This document shows positions 7,991 to 13,604 of a DNA stretch of 13,604 nt, in pieces. The stretch's first letter is position 1, and each line of letters starts with the position of its first letter. Below the pieces are notes generated by a model, which worked only from the letters and a program-made list of their open reading frames with translations, did no database searches and was not told the DNA's origin. This DNA comes from Lachnospiraceae bacterium (GTDB lineage: Bacteria; Bacillota_A; Clostridia; Lachnospirales; Lachnospiraceae), in the NCBI GenBank assembly GCA_017634255.1, contig JAGBNT010000084.1:1-13604 (forward strand). The letters are read 5' to 3'. Both the position numbers and the translations under genes were made by a program.

Positions 7991-9115
7991 ATGTTAGAGC
8001 TGGACAACATTAAAATTGAATTAAGCGGCTATGAACAGCCATTACAGGAGCTTCATGATTCTCTGGACCTTACGAGGAAGGAAAACCGGATAGAGGAGCT
8101 GGGCCATCTTATGGAGGAGCCGGATTTCTGGAACGACCCCGAGAAAAGCCAGAGGCAGTCCAAGGAGCTGGGAAGCCTCAAGGACGATGTCGAGACCTTC
8201 AACCGGATAAAGACTCAGTATGACGACATGCTGTCCCTTATAGATATGGCTAATGACGAGGGTGACGAGTCGCTTATCCCCGATATAAAGGCGGATTATG
8301 AGGCTTTTAAGGCAGATTTTGAAAAGATCCGTGTAAAGACGCTGCTTTCGGAGGAGTATGACAACAACAACGCCATTCTTTCACTCAATGCGGGAGCAGG
8401 AGGCACGGAATCCTGCGACTGGTGCAATATGCTTTTCCGCATGTACACCAGATGGGCTGAACGTCACAACCTCCAGGTCGAAGTTCTGAGTACACTGGAC
8501 GGAGACGAGGCCGGTCTAAAGAGTGCGGATTTCCAGATAAACGGAGAAAATGCTTATGGTCTCTTAAAGTCTGAAAGAGGAGTTCACAGACTGGTGCGCA
8601 TATCTCCCTTTAATGCTCAGGGAAAGAGGCAGACCTCCTTTGTTTCCCTGGATGTTATGCCGGATATCGAAGAGGACCTGGATGTGGAGATCAGGGATGA
8701 GGACATACGTATAGACACCTATCGTTCCTCCGGAGCGGGTGGCCAGCACATAAACAAGACCTCCTCCGCTATAAGAATAACCCATTTCCCTACGGGAATC
8801 GTTGTTACCTGCCAGAATGAGCGTTCACAGCACATGAATAAGGATAAGGCTATGCAGATGCTCAAAGCCAAGCTTTATATGCTGGCGAAGGAAAACAACG
8901 CTGAAAAGCTTTCTGATATAAGGGGTGAGATAAAAAATATTGCCTGGGGTTCGCAGATCAGGTCATATTTCCTGCAGCCCTACCAACTCGTCAAGGATCT
9001 TCGCACAGGCGTTGAGGTCGCTCAGGCCGACAGCGTGCTGGACGGAAATATAGATCCGTTTATCAATGGCTATCTGAAGTGGAAGGCTTCAGGAGCCAAA
9101 GAGGTCGGAGAGTAG
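7991..9115 (+). CDS. prfB: Peptide chain release factor 2 (no programmed frameshift)
   Basis: RF2 recognises UGA and UAA stop codons on the ribosome and triggers peptide release. The 374-residue product has the stop-recognition tripeptide SPF (205-207) and the catalytic GGQ (250-252) within SGAGGQHINKTSSA. In many bacteria the gene holds an in-frame UGA at codon 26 that needs a +1 shift. Here codons 25-26 are CTG GAC (8063-8068) and the frame is continuous from the ATG, so RF2 is not autoregulated in that way. The ATG at 7991 is preceded by GGGAG (7977-7981). It lies 44 bases after secA, a gene order common in Firmicutes, and 33 bases before hom, consistent with one transcript. RF1 (prfA) is excluded by the SPF tripeptide, since RF1 carries PxT. 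Confidence 0.97.
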   Translation: MLELDNIKIELSGYEQPLQELHDSLDLTRKENRIEELGHLMEEPDFWNDPEKSQRQSKELGSLKDDVETFNRIKTQYDDMLSLIDMANDEGDESLIPDIKADYEAFKADFEKIRVKTLLSEEYDNNNAILSLNAGAGGTESCDWCNMLFRMYTRWAERHNLQVEVLSTLDGDEAGLKSADFQINGENAYGLLKSERGVHRLVRISPFNAQGKRQTSFVSLDVMPDIEEDLDVEIRDEDIRIDTYRSSGAGGQHINKTSSAIRITHFPTGIVVTCQNERSQHMNKDKAMQMLKAKLYMLAKENNAEKLSDIRGEIKNIAWGSQIRSYFLQPYQLVKDLRTGVEVAQADSVLDGNIDPFINGYLKWKASGAKEVGE

Positions 9116-9148
9116 CATATAGGAGATTTTATTAAAGAGGTAATCAAA

Positions 9149-10354
9149 ATGGTTAAGGTGGCTGTATTAGGTTATGGAACTGTGGGCTCGGGCGTTGTCG
9201 AGGTAATAGAGACAAATAAGGAGCTTATAGCAGCAAATATCAACGAGAGCATTGAAGTCGCTTATGTCCTGGATATAAGAGATTTTCAGAATGACCCTAT
9301 CCAAAAAAAGATCACGCATGACTTTAAGGATATTTTAAACGACGAGAGCGTGAGTGTGGTCTGTGAGGTGATGGGTGGAGTTGATCCTGCCTATGAATTC
9401 ACCAAACAGCTTTTGCAGGCTGGAAAGAGCGTCTGTACCTCCAATAAAGAGCTGGTGGCTAATCACGGGGCAGAGCTTTTGAGCATAGCCCGTGAAAAGA
9501 AAGTAAATTACCTCTTTGAAGCCAGCTGCGGCGGAGGCATACCGATAATATGCACTATCAATTCCGCGCTGGCGGCAAATAAGATAGATGAAATTACCGG
9601 TATTCTAAACGGGACAACAAATTATATCCTCACTGAGATGGCCGAGAAGGGGGAGAGCTTTGAGGCAGCTCTCAAAAAGGCTCAGGAGATGGGATATGCA
9701 GAGAGAAATCCGGAGGCGGATGTGGAGGGGCATGATGCGTGCCGAAAGATAGCCATACTTTCCTCCCTTGCCTTTAATAAGATTTTGGATTATAAGGATA
9801 TATATACAGAGGGGATAACGAAGATCACCAAGGAAGATATGCTGTATGCCGCAAAGCTGGGCATGGCGGTCAAGCTTCTCGCCATGAGCGAGATACAGGA
9901 TGAGCAGGTGTATTCAATGGTGGCGCCCTTCCTCGTTCATGAAACAAATCCCCTGTGCGGTGTCAAGGGTGTGTTTAACGCAGTGTTTGTTCACGGCAAT
10001 ATGCTGGGGGATTCCATGTATTATGGCTCCGGAGCCGGAAAGCTCCCTACGGCCAGTGCTGTAGTGGGGGATGTTATCGATGCGGTAAGGCATCGGGGCA
10101 GGACTATAATGAACTTTGCTTCAAAGGAAGCGTTGAAGCCGGCTGAGCACAAGCATATGAAGTGCGCGTTCTTTGTGCGCGTACCGGACAGCGCCCTGGA
10201 TGAGGCAAAGGAGGCTTTCGGCGAGGTTAAAGTGGTTAAAGCAGACGGCCTTGAGGGAGAGTGCGGCGTGATGACCGGCGTGATGACCGAGGCCGATTTT
10301 GAAGAGCGCGCAGGCAGGGTAAGCCGGGTGCTCAACCGCATCAGAATAAAGTAG
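9149..10354 (+). CDS. hom: Homoserine dehydrogenase
   Basis: This NAD(P)-dependent enzyme reduces aspartate semialdehyde to homoserine, the branch point to threonine and methionine. The 401-residue protein begins with a Rossmann fold, VLGYGTVGSG (6-15). It then shows TSNKELVA (97-104) with conserved Lys100, EASCGGGIPII (124-134), NGTTNYIL (154-161), and EADVEGHDACRKIAIL (189-204), where Asp196 and Lys200 fit the known catalytic Asp/Lys pair. The last 70 or so residues (HMKCAFFVRVPDSAL onward) occupy the place of the C-terminal ACT domain but match it weakly, so threonine feedback cannot be assumed. The ATG at 9149 follows AGAGG (9136-9140). It is followed by lysC, giving two non-adjacent steps of one pathway; asd, thrB and thrC are not in the window. 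Confidence 0.96.
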   Translation: MVKVAVLGYGTVGSGVVEVIETNKELIAANINESIEVAYVLDIRDFQNDPIQKKITHDFKDILNDESVSVVCEVMGGVDPAYEFTKQLLQAGKSVCTSNKELVANHGAELLSIAREKKVNYLFEASCGGGIPIICTINSALAANKIDEITGILNGTTNYILTEMAEKGESFEAALKKAQEMGYAERNPEADVEGHDACRKIAILSSLAFNKILDYKDIYTEGITKITKEDMLYAAKLGMAVKLLAMSEIQDEQVYSMVAPFLVHETNPLCGVKGVFNAVFVHGNMLGDSMYYGSGAGKLPTASAVVGDVIDAVRHRGRTIMNFASKEALKPAEHKHMKCAFFVRVPDSALDEAKEAFGEVKVVKADGLEGECGVMTGVMTEADFEERAGRVSRVLNRIRIK

Positions 10355-10363
10355 TGGTATGGT

Positions 10364-10396
10364 AACTGTTCGGAATTTGAGGAGTTAAGAACAGTT
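10364..10396 (+). promoter_or_regulatory. Inverted repeat between hom and lysC
   Basis: AACTGTTC (10364-10371) and GAACAGTT (10389-10396) are exact inverted copies with a 17-base spacer. They lie in the 76-base gap before lysC, the widest gap inside the cluster. There is no T-run, no recognisable lysine riboswitch and no clear promoter. It could be an mRNA stem-loop or a dyad operator; either is tentative. Confidence 0.35.
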
Positions 10397-10430
10397 GCGT
10401 GGCGTGGTTTAAGACGCAGAGGAGAAAGAG

Positions 10431-11639
10431 ATGCTTATTGTGAAAAAATTCGGAGGAACCTCCGTTGCGGACAAGGACAGGATCTATAACGTGGCGGAAA
10501 GGTGCCTTGAGGACTACAGAAAAGGCAATGATCTGGTGGTTGTGCTTTCCGCCATGGGTAAGATGACAGATGTGCTGATAGACCAGGCGAAGGATATTAA
10601 TCCGAACCCGCCTAAGAGAGCGCTGGATATGCTGCTTGTCACAGGGGAGCAGACATCTGTTGCCCTTATGGAAATGGCCTTTGATAAGCTGGGAGTGCCG
10701 GCTATTTCATTAAACGCTTTTCAGGTCGCGATGCATACGACAAGTGTATATGGCAGCGCGAGGCTGAAGAGGATAGATACGGAGCGCATAAAGCATGAGC
10801 TCGAAGGAAAAAGAATAGTCATCGTGACCGGGTTTCAGGGGGTCAATAAATATGACGATTTTACCACCCTCGGAAGGGGAGGGTCGGACACTACGGCGGT
10901 AGCACTGGCTGCGGCTCTGCATGCAGACAGGTGTGAGATATATACAGATGTGGACGGAGTGTACACAGCCGATCCCAGAATCGTGCCCGGAGCCAGGAAG
11001 CTTAAGGAGATCTCGTATGATGAAATACTGGATCTTGCGACGCTGGGTGCGGGAGTTTTGCACAACAGGTCGGTAGAGATGGCAAGAAAATACGGCGTGG
11101 AGCTCGTTGTACGCTCTTCGCTCAACAGAAATGAAGGAACTACAGTCAGGGAGGTTACCAAAGTGGAAAGAATGCTTGTAAGCGGTGTAGCCGCAGATAA
11201 GAATGCAACAAGAATCTCGGTCATCGGTCTTGAAGATAAGCCAGGAATTGCCTTTAAGCTGTTTGATTATATAGCCAAGGCAGGAATAAACGTGGATATG
11301 ATTCTTCAGTCCATAGGAAGGGAGAATAAAAAGGATATCTCCTTTACGGTGGATGAGAATACGGCTGACGATGCGGTCCGGGCCTTGGAGGATCATGCAA
11401 AATCGCTGAATGCTGAGAGAATCGACGTCAAGAAGAACGTTGCCAAGGTTTCCGTAGTCGGAGCGGGTATGATGAGTAATCCCGGAGTGGCTGCCAAGAT
11501 GTTTGAGTGCTTGTTTAATGCCGGCATCAATATCAGGATGATCTCGACCTCTGAGATCAGAGTTACCGTTCTTATCGACGAAAATGACTGTGACCGTGCC
11601 GTGCAGGCAGTTCATGAGGGCTTTGGTCTGGAGGATTAA
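10431..11639 (+). CDS. lysC: Aspartokinase with tandem ACT domains
   Basis: Aspartokinase phosphorylates aspartate with ATP, the first committed step to lysine, threonine, methionine and diaminopimelate. The 402-residue protein matches monofunctional LysC length. The kinase core shows VKKFGGTSV (4-12), LLVTGEQTSVALM (68-80), GFQGVN (134-139), TTLGRGGSDTTAVALA (145-160), and IYTDVDGVYTADPRIVP (170-186). Two ACT regulatory domains follow at about 262-330 (DKPGIAFKLFDYIAKAGINVDMI) and 338-402 (ending near AGINIRMISTSEIRVTVLID), the usual lysine and/or threonine sensing module. The ATG at 10431 has a GGAG (10421-10424) site. An internal ribosome site and GTG codon near residue 245 suggest a second, shorter product. 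The stop codon is 6 bases from the next start, so translation is probably coupled with the HD-GYP gene. Confidence 0.96.
   Translation: MLIVKKFGGTSVADKDRIYNVAERCLEDYRKGNDLVVVLSAMGKMTDVLIDQAKDINPNPPKRALDMLLVTGEQTSVALMEMAFDKLGVPAISLNAFQVAMHTTSVYGSARLKRIDTERIKHELEGKRIVIVTGFQGVNKYDDFTTLGRGGSDTTAVALAAALHADRCEIYTDVDGVYTADPRIVPGARKLKEISYDEILDLATLGAGVLHNRSVEMARKYGVELVVRSSLNRNEGTTVREVTKVERMLVSGVAADKNATRISVIGLEDKPGIAFKLFDYIAKAGINVDMILQSIGRENKKDISFTVDENTADDAVRALEDHAKSLNAERIDVKKNVAKVSVVGAGMMSNPGVAAKMFECLFNAGINIRMISTSEIRVTVLIDENDCDRAVQAVHEGFGLED
11149..11165 (+). promoter_or_regulatory. Internal ribosome site for a small LysC subunit
   Basis: GGGAGG (11149-11154) stands 8 bases before an in-frame GTG (11163-11165), codon 245 of lysC. 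Starting there gives a 158-residue protein containing only the two ACT domains. Bacillus aspartokinase II and the Corynebacterium enzyme are known alpha2beta2 complexes, with a beta subunit made from an internal start at nearly the same codon. An ATG at codon 248 (11172) is less well spaced. Confidence 0.5.
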
Positions 11640-11645
11640 AGTCCC

Positions 11646-12887
11646 TTGAAGAAGTCGAAGAAGATAAACGATGAGGGCCTGCCCATAAAAAAATGGGCGG
11701 CGATATATGGCTCTATTATAGGCGTGATTCTTATAGCAATCATTGTCCTTGCCTTTTATTGCCGTAGGGAATCCTCGGTGCTTCGCACTTATACCTTTAC
11801 TGCGGATAATTTTTCCGAGCCCCAGGATGGGCTGAATATGTCCGTAAGTATCCCTAAATACTGGGAGAGTCCGGATATTTATCCGACGAGGCCTCTGGGG
11901 GCTGAGTATGATATTGTCGTAATGAACAATTCACACTGGCTCTTTAGCAGGTGGTCCGCAGAGCTTACGTTTTCCGATGAATGCGTAATAGACAGCTCCT
12001 GGAACGGTGAATACAGCGTCGATAAATATAAGGTGAACTTTCTTGCGGATGCGGATACTACTGTTATAAATCCCTACAGTAACCGTAGATTTGGTGCGGT
12101 TATCTATTCCAAGGAGCTTTTGAATGTAGAAAAGTGTGTTATAAGCGGATACAGAGAGGTGTCTGTTTTTAACATGGCTGCCTTTTGGGTCTTTATCAGC
12201 CTCCTTGTCCTTGTGTTCATATTTATGAGCATCAATGTGGTAATTTCAGTCAGAACGGCTCGTTTTGTCACTATTCATCAGCAGGATGTGAAGATCATAA
12301 GACAGGCCATGAATACCCTGACAGATTTTATAGATGCAAAGGATTCCTATACAAAGGGACATTCCTCCCGTGTTGCCGCATATTCGAGAGAGCTGGCCAG
12401 GAGGATAGGCGTGGATGAGGAAGAGCTGGACAATGTTTTCTATGTGGCCCTTATGCACGATTGCGGAAAGATAGGAGTGCCGGATGCGGTCCTGAAAAAG
12501 CCGGATAAGCTTACCAAGGAAGAGTACGCGATGATACAGTCGCATACGACGGTGGGCGATACGATATTGGCCAATTTTACATCTATTCCAAACATAAGCG
12601 ACGGAGCACATTTCCATCATGAGAGATTTGACGGCAATGGATATCCTACAGGTATAAGGGGCAAGGATATTCCGCTGTACGCCAGGATAATCTGCATAGC
12701 GGATTCTACAGACGCAATGAGCTCGAACCGCTGCTACAGAGACAGACTGTCCGATGAGCAGATCATAAAGGAGCTTAGGGAGAATGCCGGGAAACAGTTT
12801 GATCCCGATTTTATACCGCATATGGTGGAAATGATCTCGGAGGGCTTTATTGAAAAAGTTCAAAAGATGTATCCAAATAATCTGTAA
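11646..12887 (+). CDS. Membrane HD-GYP phosphodiesterase with extracellular CBM2-like domain
   Basis: The 413-residue protein likely degrades the second messenger c-di-GMP. It starts at TTG 11646, using GGAGG (11630-11634) inside the end of lysC. A first membrane helix (about 17-38), an extracellular domain (about 41-175), and a second helix (about 177-201) precede a cytosolic HD-GYP domain (about 215-400). The metal and catalytic set is present: His239 in KGHSSRV, His271-Asp272 in HDCGKIG with Lys275, His300, His324-His325 in HHERFDGNGYP, and Asp353 in ADSTDAM. The outer domain follows the pattern of a family 2 carbohydrate-binding module (MNNS, then W, W-AELTFS, SSWNGEY, FGA). The start codon and 6-base gap imply coupling to lysC. 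No diguanylate cyclase is nearby. Activity is expected but not shown. Confidence 0.9.
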   Translation: MKKSKKINDEGLPIKKWAAIYGSIIGVILIAIIVLAFYCRRESSVLRTYTFTADNFSEPQDGLNMSVSIPKYWESPDIYPTRPLGAEYDIVVMNNSHWLFSRWSAELTFSDECVIDSSWNGEYSVDKYKVNFLADADTTVINPYSNRRFGAVIYSKELLNVEKCVISGYREVSVFNMAAFWVFISLLVLVFIFMSINVVISVRTARFVTIHQQDVKIIRQAMNTLTDFIDAKDSYTKGHSSRVAAYSRELARRIGVDEEELDNVFYVALMHDCGKIGVPDAVLKKPDKLTKEEYAMIQSHTTVGDTILANFTSIPNISDGAHFHHERFDGNGYPTGIRGKDIPLYARIICIADSTDAMSSNRCYRDRLSDEQIIKELRENAGKQFDPDFIPHMVEMISEGFIEKVQKMYPNNL

Positions 12888-12889
12888 TG

Positions 12890-12898
12890 TGATAAAAT
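12890..12898 (+). promoter_or_regulatory. Possible extended -10 promoter
   Basis: TGA-TAAAAT fits the TGnTATAAT extended -10 pattern, with TG at 12890-12891 and TAAAAT at 12893-12898. No convincing -35 box lies 16 to 18 bases upstream. It begins three bases after the HD-GYP stop codon and would drive the small gene at 12944. Confidence 0.35.
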
Positions 12899-12943
12899 AA
12901 ATTTAAGTATAGTTTTTTTAAGCAGCGTAGAAGGGAGGTGACT

Positions 12944-13480
12944 ATGGCTATGTCAGGTATAACAGGCATTGGCGAAGACAGTCTCGGCGCTGCTTTTTTG
13001 ATGGGATACGGGATGGGACCGGGAATGTCCGGAGTGGGTCCGGCGGAGCCCAGCGGGGAAACCGGTAAGGTAGTTCTGAATCCTGAGGAGTCTGACGTTA
13101 AACAGGCAGGACGCAGGTCTTCTCCGGCTGAATGCGAAACGTGCAAGGAACGAAAATATCAGGATGGCTCCAATGAGATGGTATCCTTCAAGTCGGCCGC
13201 TCATCTTTCTCCTACAGAAGCGCCGGCTGCCGTCCGCGCTCATGAGAATGAGCATGTTTCCAATGCATATAAAAAGGCCGCAGAGCATGACGGAAAGGTC
13301 ATGAGGGCATCTGTGACCATACATACGGCTATATGTCCCGAATGCGGGCGTACCTATGTTTCGGGCGGGGAGACCAGGACCCAGATCGAATATGGCAATG
13401 AAAAGAATCCCTACGAGAAGGACAGAAAGGCTATCCACGCAGATGCGCTGAGGGGCAGCAATCTGGATCTGGCTGTTTGA
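12944..13480 (+). CDS. Putative small HExxH zinc protein with two CxxC pairs
   Basis: The 178-residue protein contains HENEH (residues 100-104), an exact HExxH motif of the kind used by zinc metallopeptidases. It is bracketed by two cysteine pairs, ECETC (Cys64, Cys67) and CPEC (Cys131, Cys134), which could hold a zinc ribbon. The N-terminal 60 residues are Gly-, Met- and Ser-rich and look disordered. There is no signal peptide, so a cytosolic location is likely. I recall uncharacterised Clostridial proteins with the same ECxTC, VSFK, HExEH and CPECGRxYVSGG order, loosely like the SprA-related family, but no function is known to me. The ATG at 12944 follows a near-perfect ribosome site (AAGGGAGGTG, 12931-12940); an in-frame GTG at 12938 lies inside that site and is rejected. 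Whether it is a protease or only binds metal is open. Confidence 0.8.
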   Translation: MAMSGITGIGEDSLGAAFLMGYGMGPGMSGVGPAEPSGETGKVVLNPEESDVKQAGRRSSPAECETCKERKYQDGSNEMVSFKSAAHLSPTEAPAAVRAHENEHVSNAYKKAAEHDGKVMRASVTIHTAICPECGRTYVSGGETRTQIEYGNEKNPYEKDRKAIHADALRGSNLDLAV

Positions 13481-13487
13481 GCCGTTC

Positions 13488-13507
13488 TTCTGCATTTTTC
13501 TGCAGAA
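13488..13507 (+). terminator. Small hairpin after the HExxH gene, possible terminator
   Basis: TTCTGCA (13488-13494) and TGCAGAA (13501-13507) form a 7-base-pair stem starting eight bases after the stop codon. The loop holds five T residues, but no T-run follows on either strand, so terminator function is uncertain. Confidence 0.3.
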
Positions 13508-13541
13508 CCACAAATTTCCACATGATCACAAATAAAATTAT

Positions 13542-13604
13542 TTACTTCTTGCACAGTTCTGTCAGTAGCTGTCTTTTCCGGAGTCCTCGGCTACGTTTGG
13601 ATAC
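13542..13604 (-). other. Possible 3' end of a convergent gene at the right edge
   Basis: On the minus strand the frame from the window edge reads 20 codons (ending RKRQLLTELCKK) to a TAA at 13542-13544. Another minus frame reads YPNVAEDSGKDSY to a TGA. Either could be the C-terminal end of a gene running toward the HExxH gene. The stretch is too short to identify, and the remaining bases from 13508 to 13541 show nothing I can name. Confidence 0.2.

Noticed and set aside
9116..9148. Lysine, threonine or SAM riboswitch before hom
   Set aside because: The gap is only 33 bases, too short for a riboswitch, and contains little besides ribosome binding sequence.
10710..11615. A 301-codon minus-strand frame inside lysC
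   Set aside because: It is antisense to a complete conserved gene and shows no recognisable domain.
12938..12940. GTG start for the HExxH gene
   Set aside because: The codon overlaps the Shine-Dalgarno sequence itself; the ATG at 12944 is correctly placed after it.
12953..13513. A 186-codon minus-strand frame over the HExxH gene
   Set aside because: The plus-strand frame has an excellent ribosome site and conserved-looking motifs; the minus frame has neither.
13522..13604. Plus-strand ATG frame open to the right edge
   Set aside because: There is no ribosome site before the ATG and the translated residues look non-coding.

Overview
The window looks like a chromosome segment from an anaerobic, butyrate-forming member of the Clostridia, most likely a Lachnospiraceae relative of Roseburia, Butyrivibrio or Shuttleworthia. 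The evidence is a near-textbook butyryl-CoA:acetate CoA-transferase, strong GGAGG ribosome binding sites, heavy use of AGG and ATA codons with moderate GC, CotH-family secreted kinases, and an HD-GYP signalling protein with a carbohydrate-binding-like outer domain. The genus cannot be fixed from sequence reading alone. All confident genes lie on the + strand.

Region 1 (1-5084) holds two paralogous CotH-family kinase-like proteins. The first is cut by the left edge of the window. The second is complete and has an N-terminal signal or anchor segment. Between them sits the CoA-transferase gene, which has its own predicted promoter (perfect TATAAT) and a strong 3' hairpin, so it looks like a self-contained unit placed between two relatives.

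Region 2 (5085-5351) is the longest stretch without a gene, 267 bases. It contains a compact composite of three inverted repeats at about 5108-5233. The composite has related ends and short flanking direct repeats, and it resembles a MITE or REP-type element. It is followed by a good sigma-A-type promoter and a short structured leader for secA.

Region 3 (5352-12887) is a tightly packed run, probably an operon: secA (preprotein translocase ATPase), prfB (release factor 2, without the usual programmed frameshift), hom (homoserine dehydrogenase), lysC (aspartokinase, with a probable internal start for a small regulatory subunit) and a membrane HD-GYP c-di-GMP phosphodiesterase. The intergenic gaps are 44, 33, 76 and 6 bases. 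hom and lysC encode two steps of the aspartate pathway toward threonine, methionine and lysine. secA and prfB serve protein export and translation termination.

Region 4 (12888-13604) holds one small gene for a putative HExxH zinc protein with two CxxC pairs, then about 120 bases with a small hairpin and perhaps the tail of a convergent gene at the right edge. I saw no rRNA, tRNA, CRISPR array, insertion sequence or prophage gene.
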